Below are positions 9,401 to 17,390 of a stretch of 44,852 nucleotides of DNA, piece after piece. The DNA comes from Thermus caldifontis (lineage in GTDB: Bacteria; Deinococcota; Deinococci; Deinococcales; Thermaceae), in contig NZ_QGMX01000019.1 of NCBI RefSeq assembly GCF_003336745.1, positions 1 through 44,852 of the forward strand, read 5' to 3'. The notes under the pieces were generated by a model. The model was not told the origin of the DNA. It saw nothing but the letters and a program-made list of their open reading frames with translations, and searched no databases. Every line of letters begins with the position of its first letter. Position 1 is the first letter of the stretch. A program made the position numbers and the translations under genes.

Positions 9401-10087
9401 CTAACGCCCAAGAATCACCACCACTCCAGGATACTCCCCTTCCGGAAGCCGCAAGAGCCGGGCCACGCTCTCATCATAAAAGGTTTCCGCCGGGTAGGCG
9501 GCCAAACCCTGGCCCACCGCCGCCAAGAGGACCAGGCCCGCAGCATAGCCTGCCTCCAAAAGAGCATACCGGTACCCCCTTAGCCCAAACAAGGCCTCGC
9601 TCCGTTCCGGCACCAGGGTGAAGACCAAAAGGGCCGCCGCCTTCCCCAAATCCAGCCCCAAAAGCGCCTCCGACCAGGAGGCCTCCTCCACCTTGGCGGC
9701 AATCTGGAAGAGCTGGTGCTCCTTGGGGAAGTAATGGTACACCCCAGGGAACACCCCCTCCACCCGGCGCACCACCAAATAGGCCTCCAAGGGGTACGCC
9801 TCCCCCGCCGAGGGAAACCCCCGCCTCCCCAAGCGTTCCGCCAAGGGATAGAGGACCTGGGAAAGGTCCTTCAGGGTAAGGGCCGAGCCCACCTCGGGCA
9901 AAAGGGGCCTGAGCTGGGAAAGCACCCGGAACAAAGGCGGCCCTCCCTCCTCCCGGAAGGGGGGCAGGGCCTGGGTTTCCAGGGGATTGGCGTAGACCTT
10001 AGCCTTGGGCCTCCGCTTTAGGGGAAGTTCCTCCCCTTGGGCCAGGCGGGAAAGGCGGTAGAAAAGCTTACCCGGATGCTTCTCCAT
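9401..10087 (-). CDS. SagB/ThcOx-type nitroreductase-family dehydrogenase
   Basis: An FMN-binding nitroreductase-fold protein of 228 aa. The SagB-type signatures are the N-terminal KLFYRLSRLAQ region, PSAGEAYPLEAYLVVRRVEGVFPGVYHY, and FGLRGYRYALLEAGYAAGLVLLAA. In peptide natural-product clusters SagB oxidises azolines to azoles, but stand-alone members of unknown function are common in bacteria. Here there is no precursor peptide, cyclodehydratase or exporter nearby, so such a role is not supported. Its ATG is 2 bp after the glgC stop, and it is surely cotranscribed with glgC. The response regulator follows after 27 bp. Confidence 0.78.
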   Translation of the reverse strand: MEKHPGKLFYRLSRLAQGEELPLKRRPKAKVYANPLETQALPPFREEGGPPLFRVLSQLRPLLPEVGSALTLKDLSQVLYPLAERLGRRGFPSAGEAYPLEAYLVVRRVEGVFPGVYHYFPKEHQLFQIAAKVEEASWSEALLGLDLGKAAALLVFTLVPERSEALFGLRGYRYALLEAGYAAGLVLLAAVGQGLAAYPAETFYDESVARLLRLPEGEYPGVVVILGR

Positions 10088-10089
10088 GG

Positions 10090-11334
10090 CTAGAAGCGGT
10101 AACCCTTGGGCACCACCACCACCCCTTCCGGGGTAACGGTGAACCCCCGGGCCCGGTCGGCCTCGAGGTCATAGCCGATCTCGGTATGGGGAGGGATCTT
10201 CACGTCCTTGTCAATGATGGCGTTACGGATCTTGCAGTAGCGGCCCACCTCCACGTCGTCAAAGAGGACGGAGCGCTCCACCAGGCTGTAGGAGTTCACC
10301 CGCACCCGGCGGAAGAGGACCGACTCCCGCACCGTCCCGCCGCTCACGATGACGCCCCCGGCCAGAAGGCTGTTCAGCGCCCGGCCCACCCGCTCCCCCG
10401 TCTCGTGCACGAACTTGGCAGGGGGGCTGAAGAGGTTGGCGGTCCTTAGGGGCCATTCGGGGTTGAAGAGGTCAAACTCGGGAATGACCTTGACCAGGTC
10501 CATGCTGGCCTCAAAGTAGGCGTCCAGGGTGCCCACATCCCGCCAGTACAGGTTGGGACCCTCCTGGCCGGGGATGGGGTTGCGGTGGAAATCATAGGCA
10601 AAGACCCTATACCCCTCCTTGAGGGCCCTGGGGATCACATCCTTGCCGAAGTCATGGCTGGAGGTGCTGTCCCGGGCGTCGGCCTCCAGAAGCTCAAAGA
10701 GGGCCTCGGTGCGGAAGATGTAGTTGCCCATGGAGGCCAGGGCCAGGTGGGGCTTGTTGGGTAGGGGTTTGGGGCTTTTGGGCTTCTCCTGGAACTCGGT
10801 GATGCGCCAGTCCTCGTCCACCTGCAAAACCCCGAAGCGGCTGGCCTCCTCCACCGGCACGGGGTAGGCGGCGATGGTGATGTCGGCGCGTTTTTCGTAG
10901 TGGTACTCCACCATGTGGCGGATGTTCATCTTGAAGATGTGGTCCCCCCCGAAGATGGCCACCGCCTGGGGGGCATGGTTGTGCACCAGGTGCAGGTTCT
11001 GGTAGATGGCGTCGGCGGTGCCGCGGTACCACACGGGGCCCAGTTCCTCATAGCGGTACATCTGGGCCGGCACCAGGAGGATGAAGTGGTCGTCCAAAAA
11101 AGCCCCGAAACGCCAGTAGCGCTGGATGTGTTCGGTGAGCGACTGGGCCTTGAACTGGGTGAGCACGTAGATGGAGTAGATCCCGGAGTTCACGAAGTTA
11201 TTAAGAACAAAGTCAATAATGCGGTACTTGGCCCCGAAGGGCACCGCAGGTTTCGCCCGCTTGGCGGTAAGGGGATAAAGGCGGCTTCCCTGCCCCCCCG
11301 CCAGGATCATCCCCAAAACCTCCACCTTCACCAT
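10090..11334 (-). CDS. glgC: Glucose-1-phosphate adenylyltransferase GlgC
   Basis: Makes ADP-glucose from glucose-1-phosphate and ATP, the committed step of glycogen synthesis. The nucleotidyltransferase motif [27 protein letters not shown] is near residue 8, followed by [21 protein letters not shown], the substrate-binding FQEKP and [11 protein letters not shown]. The C-terminal third has the hexapeptide left-handed beta-helix pattern ([23 protein letters not shown] and onward) that forms the allosteric domain. Length is 414 aa. ATG 11334 has a strong AGGAGGG ribosome-binding site 7 nt upstream, so unlike many neighbours it is not leaderless. A TAAACT box is at 11361-11356. It begins a four-gene minus-strand unit and supplies GlgA. 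Confidence 0.95.
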   Translation of the reverse strand: MVKVEVLGMILAGGQGSRLYPLTAKRAKPAVPFGAKYRIIDFVLNNFVNSGIYSIYVLTQFKAQSLTEHIQRYWRFGAFLDDHFILLVPAQMYRYEELGPVWYRGTADAIYQNLHLVHNHAPQAVAIFGGDHIFKMNIRHMVEYHYEKRADITIAAYPVPVEEASRFGVLQVDEDWRITEFQEKPKSPKPLPNKPHLALASMGNYIFRTEALFELLEADARDSTSSHDFGKDVIPRALKEGYRVFAYDFHRNPIPGQEGPNLYWRDVGTLDAYFEASMDLVKVIPEFDLFNPEWPLRTANLFSPPAKFVHETGERVGRALNSLLAGGVIVSGGTVRESVLFRRVRVNSYSLVERSVLFDDVEVGRYCKIRNAIIDKDVKIPPHTEIGYDLEADRARGFTVTPEGVVVVPKGYRF

Positions 11335-11403
11335 AGAATCCCTCCTTTGCCCGCCAGTTTACCCCAAAGCCCTGGGGCAAACGTCCGGGTATAGTGAAGC
11401 CCG
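11335..11403. promoter_or_regulatory. Divergent promoter region, glgC and Lon-like protease
   Basis: A minus-strand TAAACT (11361-11356) and the AGGAGGG ribosome-binding site serve glgC. A plus-strand TATAGT (11390-11395) lies 8 nt before the protease ATG, suggesting a leaderless transcript. Between them a short inverted repeat, CCCC AAAGCCCT GGGG (11362-11377), could form a small stem. No clear -35 boxes were seen. Confidence 0.5.
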
Positions 11404-13485
11404 ATGCGGGTCTTCCCCTTGCGCTGGTTCACCCCGGCCATTCATCCCAAGCCTGCGCCCCTCTTCTTCGGCCAGGAGCGGGCTCTAAAGGCCCTCGAGG
11501 CCGCCTTCCGCCAGGGGGGGCACGGCTATTTGGTGGGGCCAAGCGGCCTAGGCAAACGAAAGCGCCTCCTCGCCCTCCTGGAAGGGCGCACCTTTCCCAA
11601 GGAAGAACTGGTCTACCTGCCCTTGGGGGAGGAAGCCTTTCCCCTTCTTTTCCCCGAGGGCCAAGGCCGGGCCCTGGTGGAAGGGGTGGAGGCCCTCATG
11701 ACCGAGTTCACTCCCGCCCTATTCCGGGAAAAGGGCTTCCTCTACGCCAAAAGCCTGGTGGAATCCCGCTACGAGAAGGAGGCCGAAGCCCTCCTGAAGG
11801 CCTTGGCCCAGGAGGCGGAGGGTTATGGGTTTGCCCTTTTGGAAGGCGAAGAAGGCCTGAGGCTTTCGGGCAAGGGCCCCTTACCCCCGGAGCTTTCCGC
11901 CAAGCTGGAGGAAACCGTCTTAGCCTACGTGGACGTGCGCCAGCGCGCGGAGGCGGAGGTGGCCGCCTTGAGGCGGGGTTTTGCCGAGCGCTTCCTCCTG
12001 CCCAAGGCCCAGGAATTGAAAGGGCGCTTTCCCCAGGCGGGGCGGTACCTGGACTGGATCACGGAAACCCTCCTGCGGGCGGCCGCCCTCGAGGAAACCC
12101 CGGCCCTAGAAAGGCTCCTACCCCGCCTTCTGGTGGAGGGGGGAAGCCGGGTGGTCTACGAACCCAACCCCAGTCCGGAAAGGCTTTTCGGCCACCTGGA
12201 GTACGAGATGCAAGAGGGCCACCTCTCCACCCACCTGGGGCTTTTGCGCCCCGGGGCCCTGCACCGGGCCACGGGGGGGGTTTTGGTCCTCGAGGCCCAC
12301 CGGGTGTGGGAGCTAGGAAGCTACACCCTCTTAAAGCGGGCCCTGGCCACAGGGGAGGTGGAGCCCTTAGCCCCCAGGCCCGAGGTCAAGGGCCCCCGCC
12401 TCAAGCCCGCCCCCCTCAAGGCCCAGGTGTTTTTGGTGGGCCCCCCGGAGGTGATCGCCTTCCTGGAGGAGGACGAGGAGTTTTTGGAGCTATTCCCCTT
12501 CCGCGTGGAGTTCAGTCCCGACATCCCCTACACGAAGGAGAACGTGGCCTACCTGGGGGGATTTTTAGAGGCCGAGGGGGTGGCCCTGACCCCCGAGGGC
12601 CTTTCCGCCCTGGCGGACGAGGCCCGGCGCTGGGCGGGGCATAAGGAACGCCTGGACGCCAGGCTTTACCGCCTTCTGGACCTGGCCAAAGAGGCCTCGG
12701 CCCTGAAAGAGCCCGTGGACCGGGATGCGGTGGAAAAGGCCCTCCTGGCAAGGCAGGAGCGGTTCGGCTTGGAGGAGGAGCTTTACCTGAAGGACCTGGA
12801 GGAGGGGGTGGTGGCCCTCGAGGTCCAGGGGATGCGGATCGGAGAGATCAACGGTCTGGTGGTGGTGGAAGGCCCCCTGCCCCAGGGGCGGCCGGTGCGC
12901 ATCACCGCCCAGGCGGGCCCCGGGCGGGAAGGCATCCTCTCCATCGACCGGGAGGTGGGCCTGGGGGGGCAGGTCTTCCACAAGGCGGTCCTCACCCTGG
13001 CGGGTTACCTGCGGGGCACTTATGCCAGCCTGGGGGCCCTTTCCGCCACGGTGAGCCTGGTCTTTGAGCAAAGCTATGGGGGCATTGAAGGGGATTCCGC
13101 GGGGCTAGCGGAGCTTTTGGCGGTGCTTTCCGCCATCTCCGGGCTTCCCCTGAGGCAGGACCTGGCGGTGACCGGAAGCCTGGACCAGACGGGGAGGGTC
13201 CTGGCCGTGGGCCGGGTGGCGGAGAAGGTGGAGGGGTTTTTCCGGGTCTGCCAAACCTTAGGGCTTACGGGAAGCCAGGGGGTGGTGCTTCCCAAGGCTA
13301 ACCTTCCCCACCTCACCCTGCGCAAGGAGGTGGTGGAAGTGGTGGAGAAAGGGCGCTTCCACCTCTATGCGGTGGAGGGGGTGGACGAGGCCATAGAGCT
13401 CCTCTTCGGGCGCAAGGCCTACTGGGTCCACGATAGGGTGCGGGAGGTGCTGGAGCATTTCCAGAAGCTAGAGAAGGAGGAGTGA
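11404..13485 (+). CDS. Lon-like protease with degenerate ATPase site (LonC-type)
   Basis: A 693-residue protein with an AAA-like N-terminal region and a C-terminal Lon S16 protease domain. The protease dyad is intact: S565 in GIEGDSAGLAELLA and K608 in VAEKVEGF. The Walker A loop reads GPSGLGKR (45-52), with Arg where Ser/Thr should follow Lys, and the Walker B candidate VLVLEAH (about 293-299) lacks the usual Asp-Glu pair. This matches the ATP-independent LonC described from Meiothermus, which degrades unfolded proteins without ATP. A helical region at about residues 160-240 probably forms the gating insertion. ATG 11404 is 8 nt after a TATAGT box. A dispersed repeat begins one base after the stop. 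Confidence 0.85.
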   Translation: MRVFPLRWFTPAIHPKPAPLFFGQERALKALEAAFRQGGHGYLVGPSGLGKRKRLLALLEGRTFPKEELVYLPLGEEAFPLLFPEGQGRALVEGVEALMTEFTPALFREKGFLYAKSLVESRYEKEAEALLKALAQEAEGYGFALLEGEEGLRLSGKGPLPPELSAKLEETVLAYVDVRQRAEAEVAALRRGFAERFLLPKAQELKGRFPQAGRYLDWITETLLRAAALEETPALERLLPRLLVEGGSRVVYEPNPSPERLFGHLEYEMQEGHLSTHLGLLRPGALHRATGGVLVLEAHRVWELGSYTLLKRALATGEVEPLAPRPEVKGPRLKPAPLKAQVFLVGPPEVIAFLEEDEEFLELFPFRVEFSPDIPYTKENVAYLGGFLEAEGVALTPEGLSALADEARRWAGHKERLDARLYRLLDLAKEASALKEPVDRDAVEKALLARQERFGLEEELYLKDLEEGVVALEVQGMRIGEINGLVVVEGPLPQGRPVRITAQAGPGREGILSIDREVGLGGQVFHKAVLTLAGYLRGTYASLGALSATVSLVFEQSYGGIEGDSAGLAELLAVLSAISGLPLRQDLAVTGSLDQTGRVLAVGRVAEKVEGFFRVCQTLGLTGSQGVVLPKANLPHLTLRKEVVEVVEKGRFHLYAVEGVDEAIELLFGRKAYWVHDRVREVLEHFQKLEKEE

Positions 13486-13595
13486 TACCCTTTCCTCTTG
13501 TTTCTTGTTTCCTTCGCTAAGCCCCAACGAGATGACGCCTACCGGAGGCCCTTTCCGGGGCCCCCACCCTGGCGCAAGCCAGGGTGGGGTGGTAT
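13486..13595 (+). repeat. Dispersed ~100 bp repeat, copy A
   Basis: First of three copies in the window, all in the same orientation. It begins ATACCC (one base inside the preceding stop codon) and ends GGTAT. Internally, GGCCC-TTTCCG-GGGCC forms a short stem, and CCCCACCCTGGC / GCCAGGGTGGGG forms a perfect 12-bp hairpin closed by a GCAA tetraloop. Copy A has a 7-bp tandem duplication (TTTCTTG) near its left end that copy C lacks. It lies in the 190 bp between two convergent genes. No T-tract follows the hairpin. Confidence 0.9.
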
Positions 13596-13675
13596 GATCC
13601 CCTTCCTCCCCCCAAGGTGCTCCGTGGGTGCCCAAGGGCGTGGCCCGAAAAAGGATTGGCCGGGGTGGCCCAACC

Positions 13676-15985
13676 CTACCGCCCCGGCTCTAAAAGCAGA
13701 ACCTTTTCCCTCTCCACCCGGAAGGCCATGGAAAGGTAGCGGCCTTGGGCCCACCCGGGAAGGAGATCCGCGTAATGGGCGGATAGGAAATGCCCCGTCT
13801 GGCCCATGGGGTGGACGAAGAGGGAGGCCTCCGGATTGGCCAGGTCCACGATTTGCCGATAGCTGGGCCCGTGGGACATGAGGAGGGTTTTGGGATCAAA
13901 GGGGCCCACGTTCACCGTGTACCGGTCGCCGCCAAAGGGAACCCTACGGTCCGTCCAGCGCCTCAAGGGGGTGTGAGTGAGGACCGCATGGGGGAAGGTG
14001 GCCCAGTGCGCCTCGCCCCAAGAGCGGACCTTTAGGGCCTCCTTCCGATCCAAGGCCCTTTCCAGGGCCAAGGTGGCGAAGTCCAGGCAGGACTCCCGGT
14101 ACTCGGTCTCTGGCTGGTCGCAGTTCTTGTCCCCCTCCTTAAGGGCTCTTAGGAGATACCGAGGCTCGTCCCAAAACTCATCCCCCACCTCTCCCCTCGG
14201 CAAGCGGGTGAGCTCGGTATACCAGAGGGCGAAGACCAGGGCCTCCTCCGAGGCCTTGTCCATCACCCCATCCCAGGCCAAAAGCCTTTCCCGCCAGGCC
14301 CGGCCTCTTTCGGAAAGGGGATGGAGAAGCTCCAAAGCAGGACGGAAATCCCGGAAGAGGAGGGTCTTCTGGTCCTGCTGGACGGCTTTCATGTCTTCCA
14401 GGGAAAGCTTCTCCTTGGAGAGAAGAAGCTCCCGGATGCGCTCCGCCCGGTAGGGCTCGGCCCAGTCGTAGGTGAGGGCGTAAGGGAAGCCCTTGGGCGT
14501 GACTTTGTTGTTGGCGGTGACCAGGAAGCCCTCCTTGGGGTTCAGCACCTTGGGCCACTCCTCCGGCTTGCGGTAGCCCAGCCAGTCCCACTCCCCATTG
14601 CCCGGCACCGGTACCATCCCGGTGTGCCCCTCCTTGCGGATGGGGAACTTCCCAGGGGCGATGTAACCGATGTTCCCTTCCACATCGGCGTAGACGAAGT
14701 TTTGGCTGGGGGCGGAGTAGTGGCCTAGAGCGGCCACGAACTCCTGCCAGCTTTGCGCCCGGTTGATCCCCAGATAGGCCATGAGGATGTGGTCCTCCGC
14801 ATCCAGGCTCACCCAGCGCAGGGCCATAGGGGTCTTAGGGGGGTCCTCCAGGGCGTCGGTGATCACCGGCCCATAGAGGGTTTCCCGCACCCGCAGGACC
14901 TCCTCCTTGCCCCCTTTTAGCCGGATGCGCTCCTCCCTAACCCTGTAGGGGAGGATTTGGCCCTTGTAGCGGTACCCTTTCCCCTCCACGTCCTCCAGGA
15001 GGTAGAGGTCCTGCACGTCCGCCCCCACGTTGGTCACCCCCCAGGCGATGCGGTGGTTGCGCCCGATCACGATGCCGGGGACCCCGGGGAGGCTGGCCCC
15101 GATGACCCGGTAGCCGGGGGCCTCCAGGGCCATGAGAAACCAAAGGCTTGGCGCCCCCAGGCGCAGGTGGGGGTCGTTGGCCAGGAGGGGCTTTCCCGTG
15201 ACCGTGCGGCTTCCCGCCACCACCCAGTTGTTGCTGGCCTCCAGGAACCGGGGTGGGGCCAACTCAAGTAAGGCCGCCGGGGCCTCTTCCCGCTCCATGG
15301 GAAGCCTTAGGTCCTCCCCTTGCAGGATGGTGGGGGCGTCCTCAGGGTAGGGGGGGATGAGCTCGAGGAGCCTCTGGGGGCTTATCCCCCGGCTTAGGAG
15401 GCGGTGGCGCAAAAGCTCCTCCTCCCAGTTGCCACTGAGGTCAAAGCTCATCATCTTGGCCCAGACCAGGACGTCGGGGCCCGTCCAGGGCTCGGGGCGG
15501 AACCCCAGAAGGCGGAACTCCGGAGGCAAGGGCGCCCCGCTTCCCAAGAAGGCGTTCACCCCAGCCACATAGGCATCCACCGCCTCTTTTTCCTCAGGGT
15601 AAAGCCTCTCGTAGGCCCCTTGGGCCGCCCGGTAAAAGCCCCAGGTGCGCAAGAAGCGGTCCTGGGCCAAGGTGGCCTCTCCCAGCACCTCGGAAAGCCT
15701 TCCCTGGCCCACCCGGCGCTGGAACTCCATCTGCCAAAGCCTCTCCTGGGCGTGGACAAAGCCTTGGGCAAAGAAGAGGTCCTGTAGGCTCTGGGCCCGG
15801 ATGCGCACCACCCCCTTGGCATCCCGCCCCACCTCCACCGGGGCATCCAGGCCCTTTAGGGCCATACGCCCTTCCACCTGGGGCAGGGAAGCCCGCAAGG
15901 TCACATAGGCCCCCAAGGCCAAAAGGCCAAGGGCGGCAACCGCCAGCCCCAGAAGCCAGGCTAAAACCCGCAAGAGGCGTTTCAT
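13676..15985 (-). CDS. Penicillin-acylase-family N-terminal-nucleophile hydrolase
   Basis: A 769-residue precursor of the S45 peptidase family, which cleaves itself into alpha and beta chains and hydrolyses amides such as penicillins or acyl-homoserine lactones. An N-terminal hydrophobic segment (residues 5-30, after MKRLLR) acts as signal peptide or membrane anchor, so the enzyme acts outside the cytoplasmic membrane. The new beta-chain N-terminus is S251 in LEASNNWVVAGSRT, with the conserved NDPHL and GASLPGVPGIVIGRN further on. It resembles the acylase characterised from T. thermophilus. A TATACT box lies 10 nt before ATG 15985. The natural substrate is unknown. About 80 bp of plain intergenic DNA separates its stop from repeat A. 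Confidence 0.93.
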   Translation of the reverse strand: MKRLLRVLAWLLGLAVAALGLLALGAYVTLRASLPQVEGRMALKGLDAPVEVGRDAKGVVRIRAQSLQDLFFAQGFVHAQERLWQMEFQRRVGQGRLSEVLGEATLAQDRFLRTWGFYRAAQGAYERLYPEEKEAVDAYVAGVNAFLGSGAPLPPEFRLLGFRPEPWTGPDVLVWAKMMSFDLSGNWEEELLRHRLLSRGISPQRLLELIPPYPEDAPTILQGEDLRLPMEREEAPAALLELAPPRFLEASNNWVVAGSRTVTGKPLLANDPHLRLGAPSLWFLMALEAPGYRVIGASLPGVPGIVIGRNHRIAWGVTNVGADVQDLYLLEDVEGKGYRYKGQILPYRVREERIRLKGGKEEVLRVRETLYGPVITDALEDPPKTPMALRWVSLDAEDHILMAYLGINRAQSWQEFVAALGHYSAPSQNFVYADVEGNIGYIAPGKFPIRKEGHTGMVPVPGNGEWDWLGYRKPEEWPKVLNPKEGFLVTANNKVTPKGFPYALTYDWAEPYRAERIRELLLSKEKLSLEDMKAVQQDQKTLLFRDFRPALELLHPLSERGRAWRERLLAWDGVMDKASEEALVFALWYTELTRLPRGEVGDEFWDEPRYLLRALKEGDKNCDQPETEYRESCLDFATLALERALDRKEALKVRSWGEAHWATFPHAVLTHTPLRRWTDRRVPFGGDRYTVNVGPFDPKTLLMSHGPSYRQIVDLANPEASLFVHPMGQTGHFLSAHYADLLPGWAQGRYLSMAFRVEREKVLLLEPGR

Positions 15986-16025
15986 AGTTGGACCGAGTAT
16001 ACCACTTAGCCCAACGCTCAGGGGC

Positions 16026-16031
16026 TAAAAT
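16026..16031 (+). promoter_or_regulatory. -10 box of the CDGSH gene
   Basis: TAAAAT, six bases before ATG 16038, is the leaderless-promoter arrangement. It is divergent from the TATACT box (16001-15996) of the penicillin-acylase gene, 24 bp away. Confidence 0.65.
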
Positions 16032-16037
16032 GGCCCC

Positions 16038-16244
16038 ATGCGGCTCGAGTTCCTGGAAAACGGCCCCATCCGGCTAGAGGGAAAACGCTTCCGGATCCGG
16101 ATGGGGGAAAGGGAGGAGGTCTTGGAAAGGCCCCGGGTTTTCCTGTGCCGCTGCGGAGGCTCGGTCAATAAACCCTTCTGCGACGGCACCCACAAGAGGA
16201 TCGGCTTCCAGGCCCCGGGCGGGGTACTGGAGGTGGAAGACTGA
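16038..16244 (+). CDS. CDGSH iron-sulfur domain protein
   Basis: A 68-residue protein with one CDGSH-type 2Fe-2S site, FLCRCGGSVNKPFCDGTH. The cluster ligands are C37, C39, C48 and H52, giving the 3-Cys/1-His coordination of the mitoNEET family (here CDGTH rather than CDGSH). The N-terminal half is a small beta region (PIRLEGKRFRIRMGEREEVL) like the stand-alone bacterial members. Such proteins are redox-active and can transfer clusters; the partner is unknown. The start is set by TAAAAT-N6-ATG. The gene stands alone between the divergent acylase gene and the downstream reductase. Confidence 0.92.
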   Translation: MRLEFLENGPIRLEGKRFRIRMGEREEVLERPRVFLCRCGGSVNKPFCDGTHKRIGFQAPGGVLEVED

Positions 16245-16287
16245 CCCGCTGGTCATCCCCGGCCCCAAGGGGTACACTCGGGGAGCC

Positions 16288-17247
16288 ATGGGCGAGATGC
16301 GCTACCGCAAACTGGGCAAGTGGGGCCTGAAGGTCTCGGAGATCTCCCTGGGGGCCTGGGTCACCTTTGGGGATGTGGTGAAGGACAAGGAAACCATCCG
16401 GGAGATCGTCAAGATCGCCTACGAGGGCGGGGTGAACTTCTTTGACAACGCCGACGTCTACGCCCGGGGCCTGGCGGAAGAGGTCATGGGGGAGGTGCTC
16501 AGGGAGTTTCCCCGGCACACCCTGGTCCTCTCCACCAAGGCCTACTGGCCCATGTCGGAAGACCCCAACGACCGCGGCCTAAGCCGTAAGCACCTTCTGG
16601 AAAGCATCACCCAAAGCTTAAAGCGCCTAAGGACCGAGTACGTGGACCTCTTCTTCGCCCACCGCTATGACCCCGAGGTGCCCATGGAGGAGATCGTCTA
16701 CGCCATGCACACCATCGTGGAGAAGGGCTACGCCCTCTACTGGGGTACCTCGGAGTGGCCCGCCCCCCGGATCGCTGAGGCGGTGACCTTCGCCCGGGAA
16801 AACGGCCTCCACCCGCCCGTGGTGGAGCAACCCCAGTACTCCATGCTCTACCGCGAGCGGGTGGAAGGGGAGATCCTCCCCGAAGCCCAGCGCTTCGGCA
16901 TGGGCCTGGTGGTCTGGAGCCCCTTGGCCATGGGCATGCTCACCGGACGGTACGACCAAGGCATCCCGCCGGAAAGCCGCTTCGCCCGCTACCCCCAGTT
17001 CGCCGAGCGCTTCCTCACGGAGGAAAACCGGAGGAAGGTGCAGAAGCTTAAGGCGGTGGCGGATGAGCTGGGCCTCACCCGCACCCAGCTGGCCCTTGCC
17101 TGGGTGCTCAGGCTCCCGGGGATCACCAGCGCCATCACCGGGGCCACCCGGCCGGAGCAGATCCGAGAAAGCCTGGGGGCCGCTGGGGTGGATCTGCCCA
17201 AGGAAGCCCTGGAGCGGATTGAGGCCATCCTGAAAGGCGAGGCGTAA
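16288..17247 (+). CDS. Aldo/keto reductase (K+ channel beta-subunit-like clade)
   Basis: NADPH-dependent oxidoreductase of 319 aa with a TIM-barrel AKR fold. The catalytic tetrad is visible: Asp and Tyr in FFDNADVYARG, Lys in VLSTKAYW and His in DLFFAHRYD. The C-terminal cofactor loop SAITGATRPEQI is also conserved. The sequence around VSEISLGAWVTFG and LYWGTSEW resembles the YghZ/Kv-beta clade more than classic aldose reductases. The substrate is unknown. ATG 16288 follows a TACACT box by 9 nt; an ATG three codons later would fit equally. It is 43 bp after the CDGSH gene and may share its transcript. Confidence 0.92.
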   Translation: MGEMRYRKLGKWGLKVSEISLGAWVTFGDVVKDKETIREIVKIAYEGGVNFFDNADVYARGLAEEVMGEVLREFPRHTLVLSTKAYWPMSEDPNDRGLSRKHLLESITQSLKRLRTEYVDLFFAHRYDPEVPMEEIVYAMHTIVEKGYALYWGTSEWPAPRIAEAVTFARENGLHPPVVEQPQYSMLYRERVEGEILPEAQRFGMGLVVWSPLAMGMLTGRYDQGIPPESRFARYPQFAERFLTEENRRKVQKLKAVADELGLTRTQLALAWVLRLPGITSAITGATRPEQIRESLGAAGVDLPKEALERIEAILKGEA

Positions 17248-17248
17248 A

Positions 17249-17380
17249 GGGGCCTATTTCGGCGCCGGGGCCAGCCCCAGGTGGATCCGTAGCCTGGGAG
17301 TTGTATGGGGCCTTTCCGGATACCTGATCCCCCACGTGCGGGAAGCGGAAACCCTTCTCCCCGACGCCAAGCCGGACTAA
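17249..17380 (+). pseudogene. Possible gene remnant in the intergenic gap
   Basis: The 143 bp between the reductase and the FAD dehydrogenase contain a 43-codon open stretch ending in TAA at 17378-17380. It has no start codon. The translation has a hydrophobic patch (SLGVVWGLSGYLIPHV) followed by an acidic tail (REAETLLPDAKPD), and its third codon positions are G/C-rich. It may be the decayed end of a lost gene, or chance. Its stop codon overlaps the TAAACT box of the next gene. Confidence 0.2.
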
Positions 17381-17383
17381 ACT
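17378..17383 (+). promoter_or_regulatory. -10 box of the FAD-dehydrogenase gene
   Basis: TAAACT lies 7 nt before ATG 17391, fitting a leaderless mRNA. Confidence 0.6.
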
Positions 17384-17390
17384 GGCCTCC

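Noticed and set aside
9401..10087. Azole-peptide (SagB-type) biosynthesis cluster
   Set aside because: No precursor peptide, YcaO/cyclodehydratase, or exporter is found around the gene.
11394..12644. 416-codon plus-strand frame inside the Lon-like gene
   Set aside because: Gly/Pro/Arg-rich shadow in another frame of a clearly real gene.
13486..13595. Repeat hairpin as a rho-independent terminator
   Set aside because: No T-tract follows the stem on either strand in any of the three copies.
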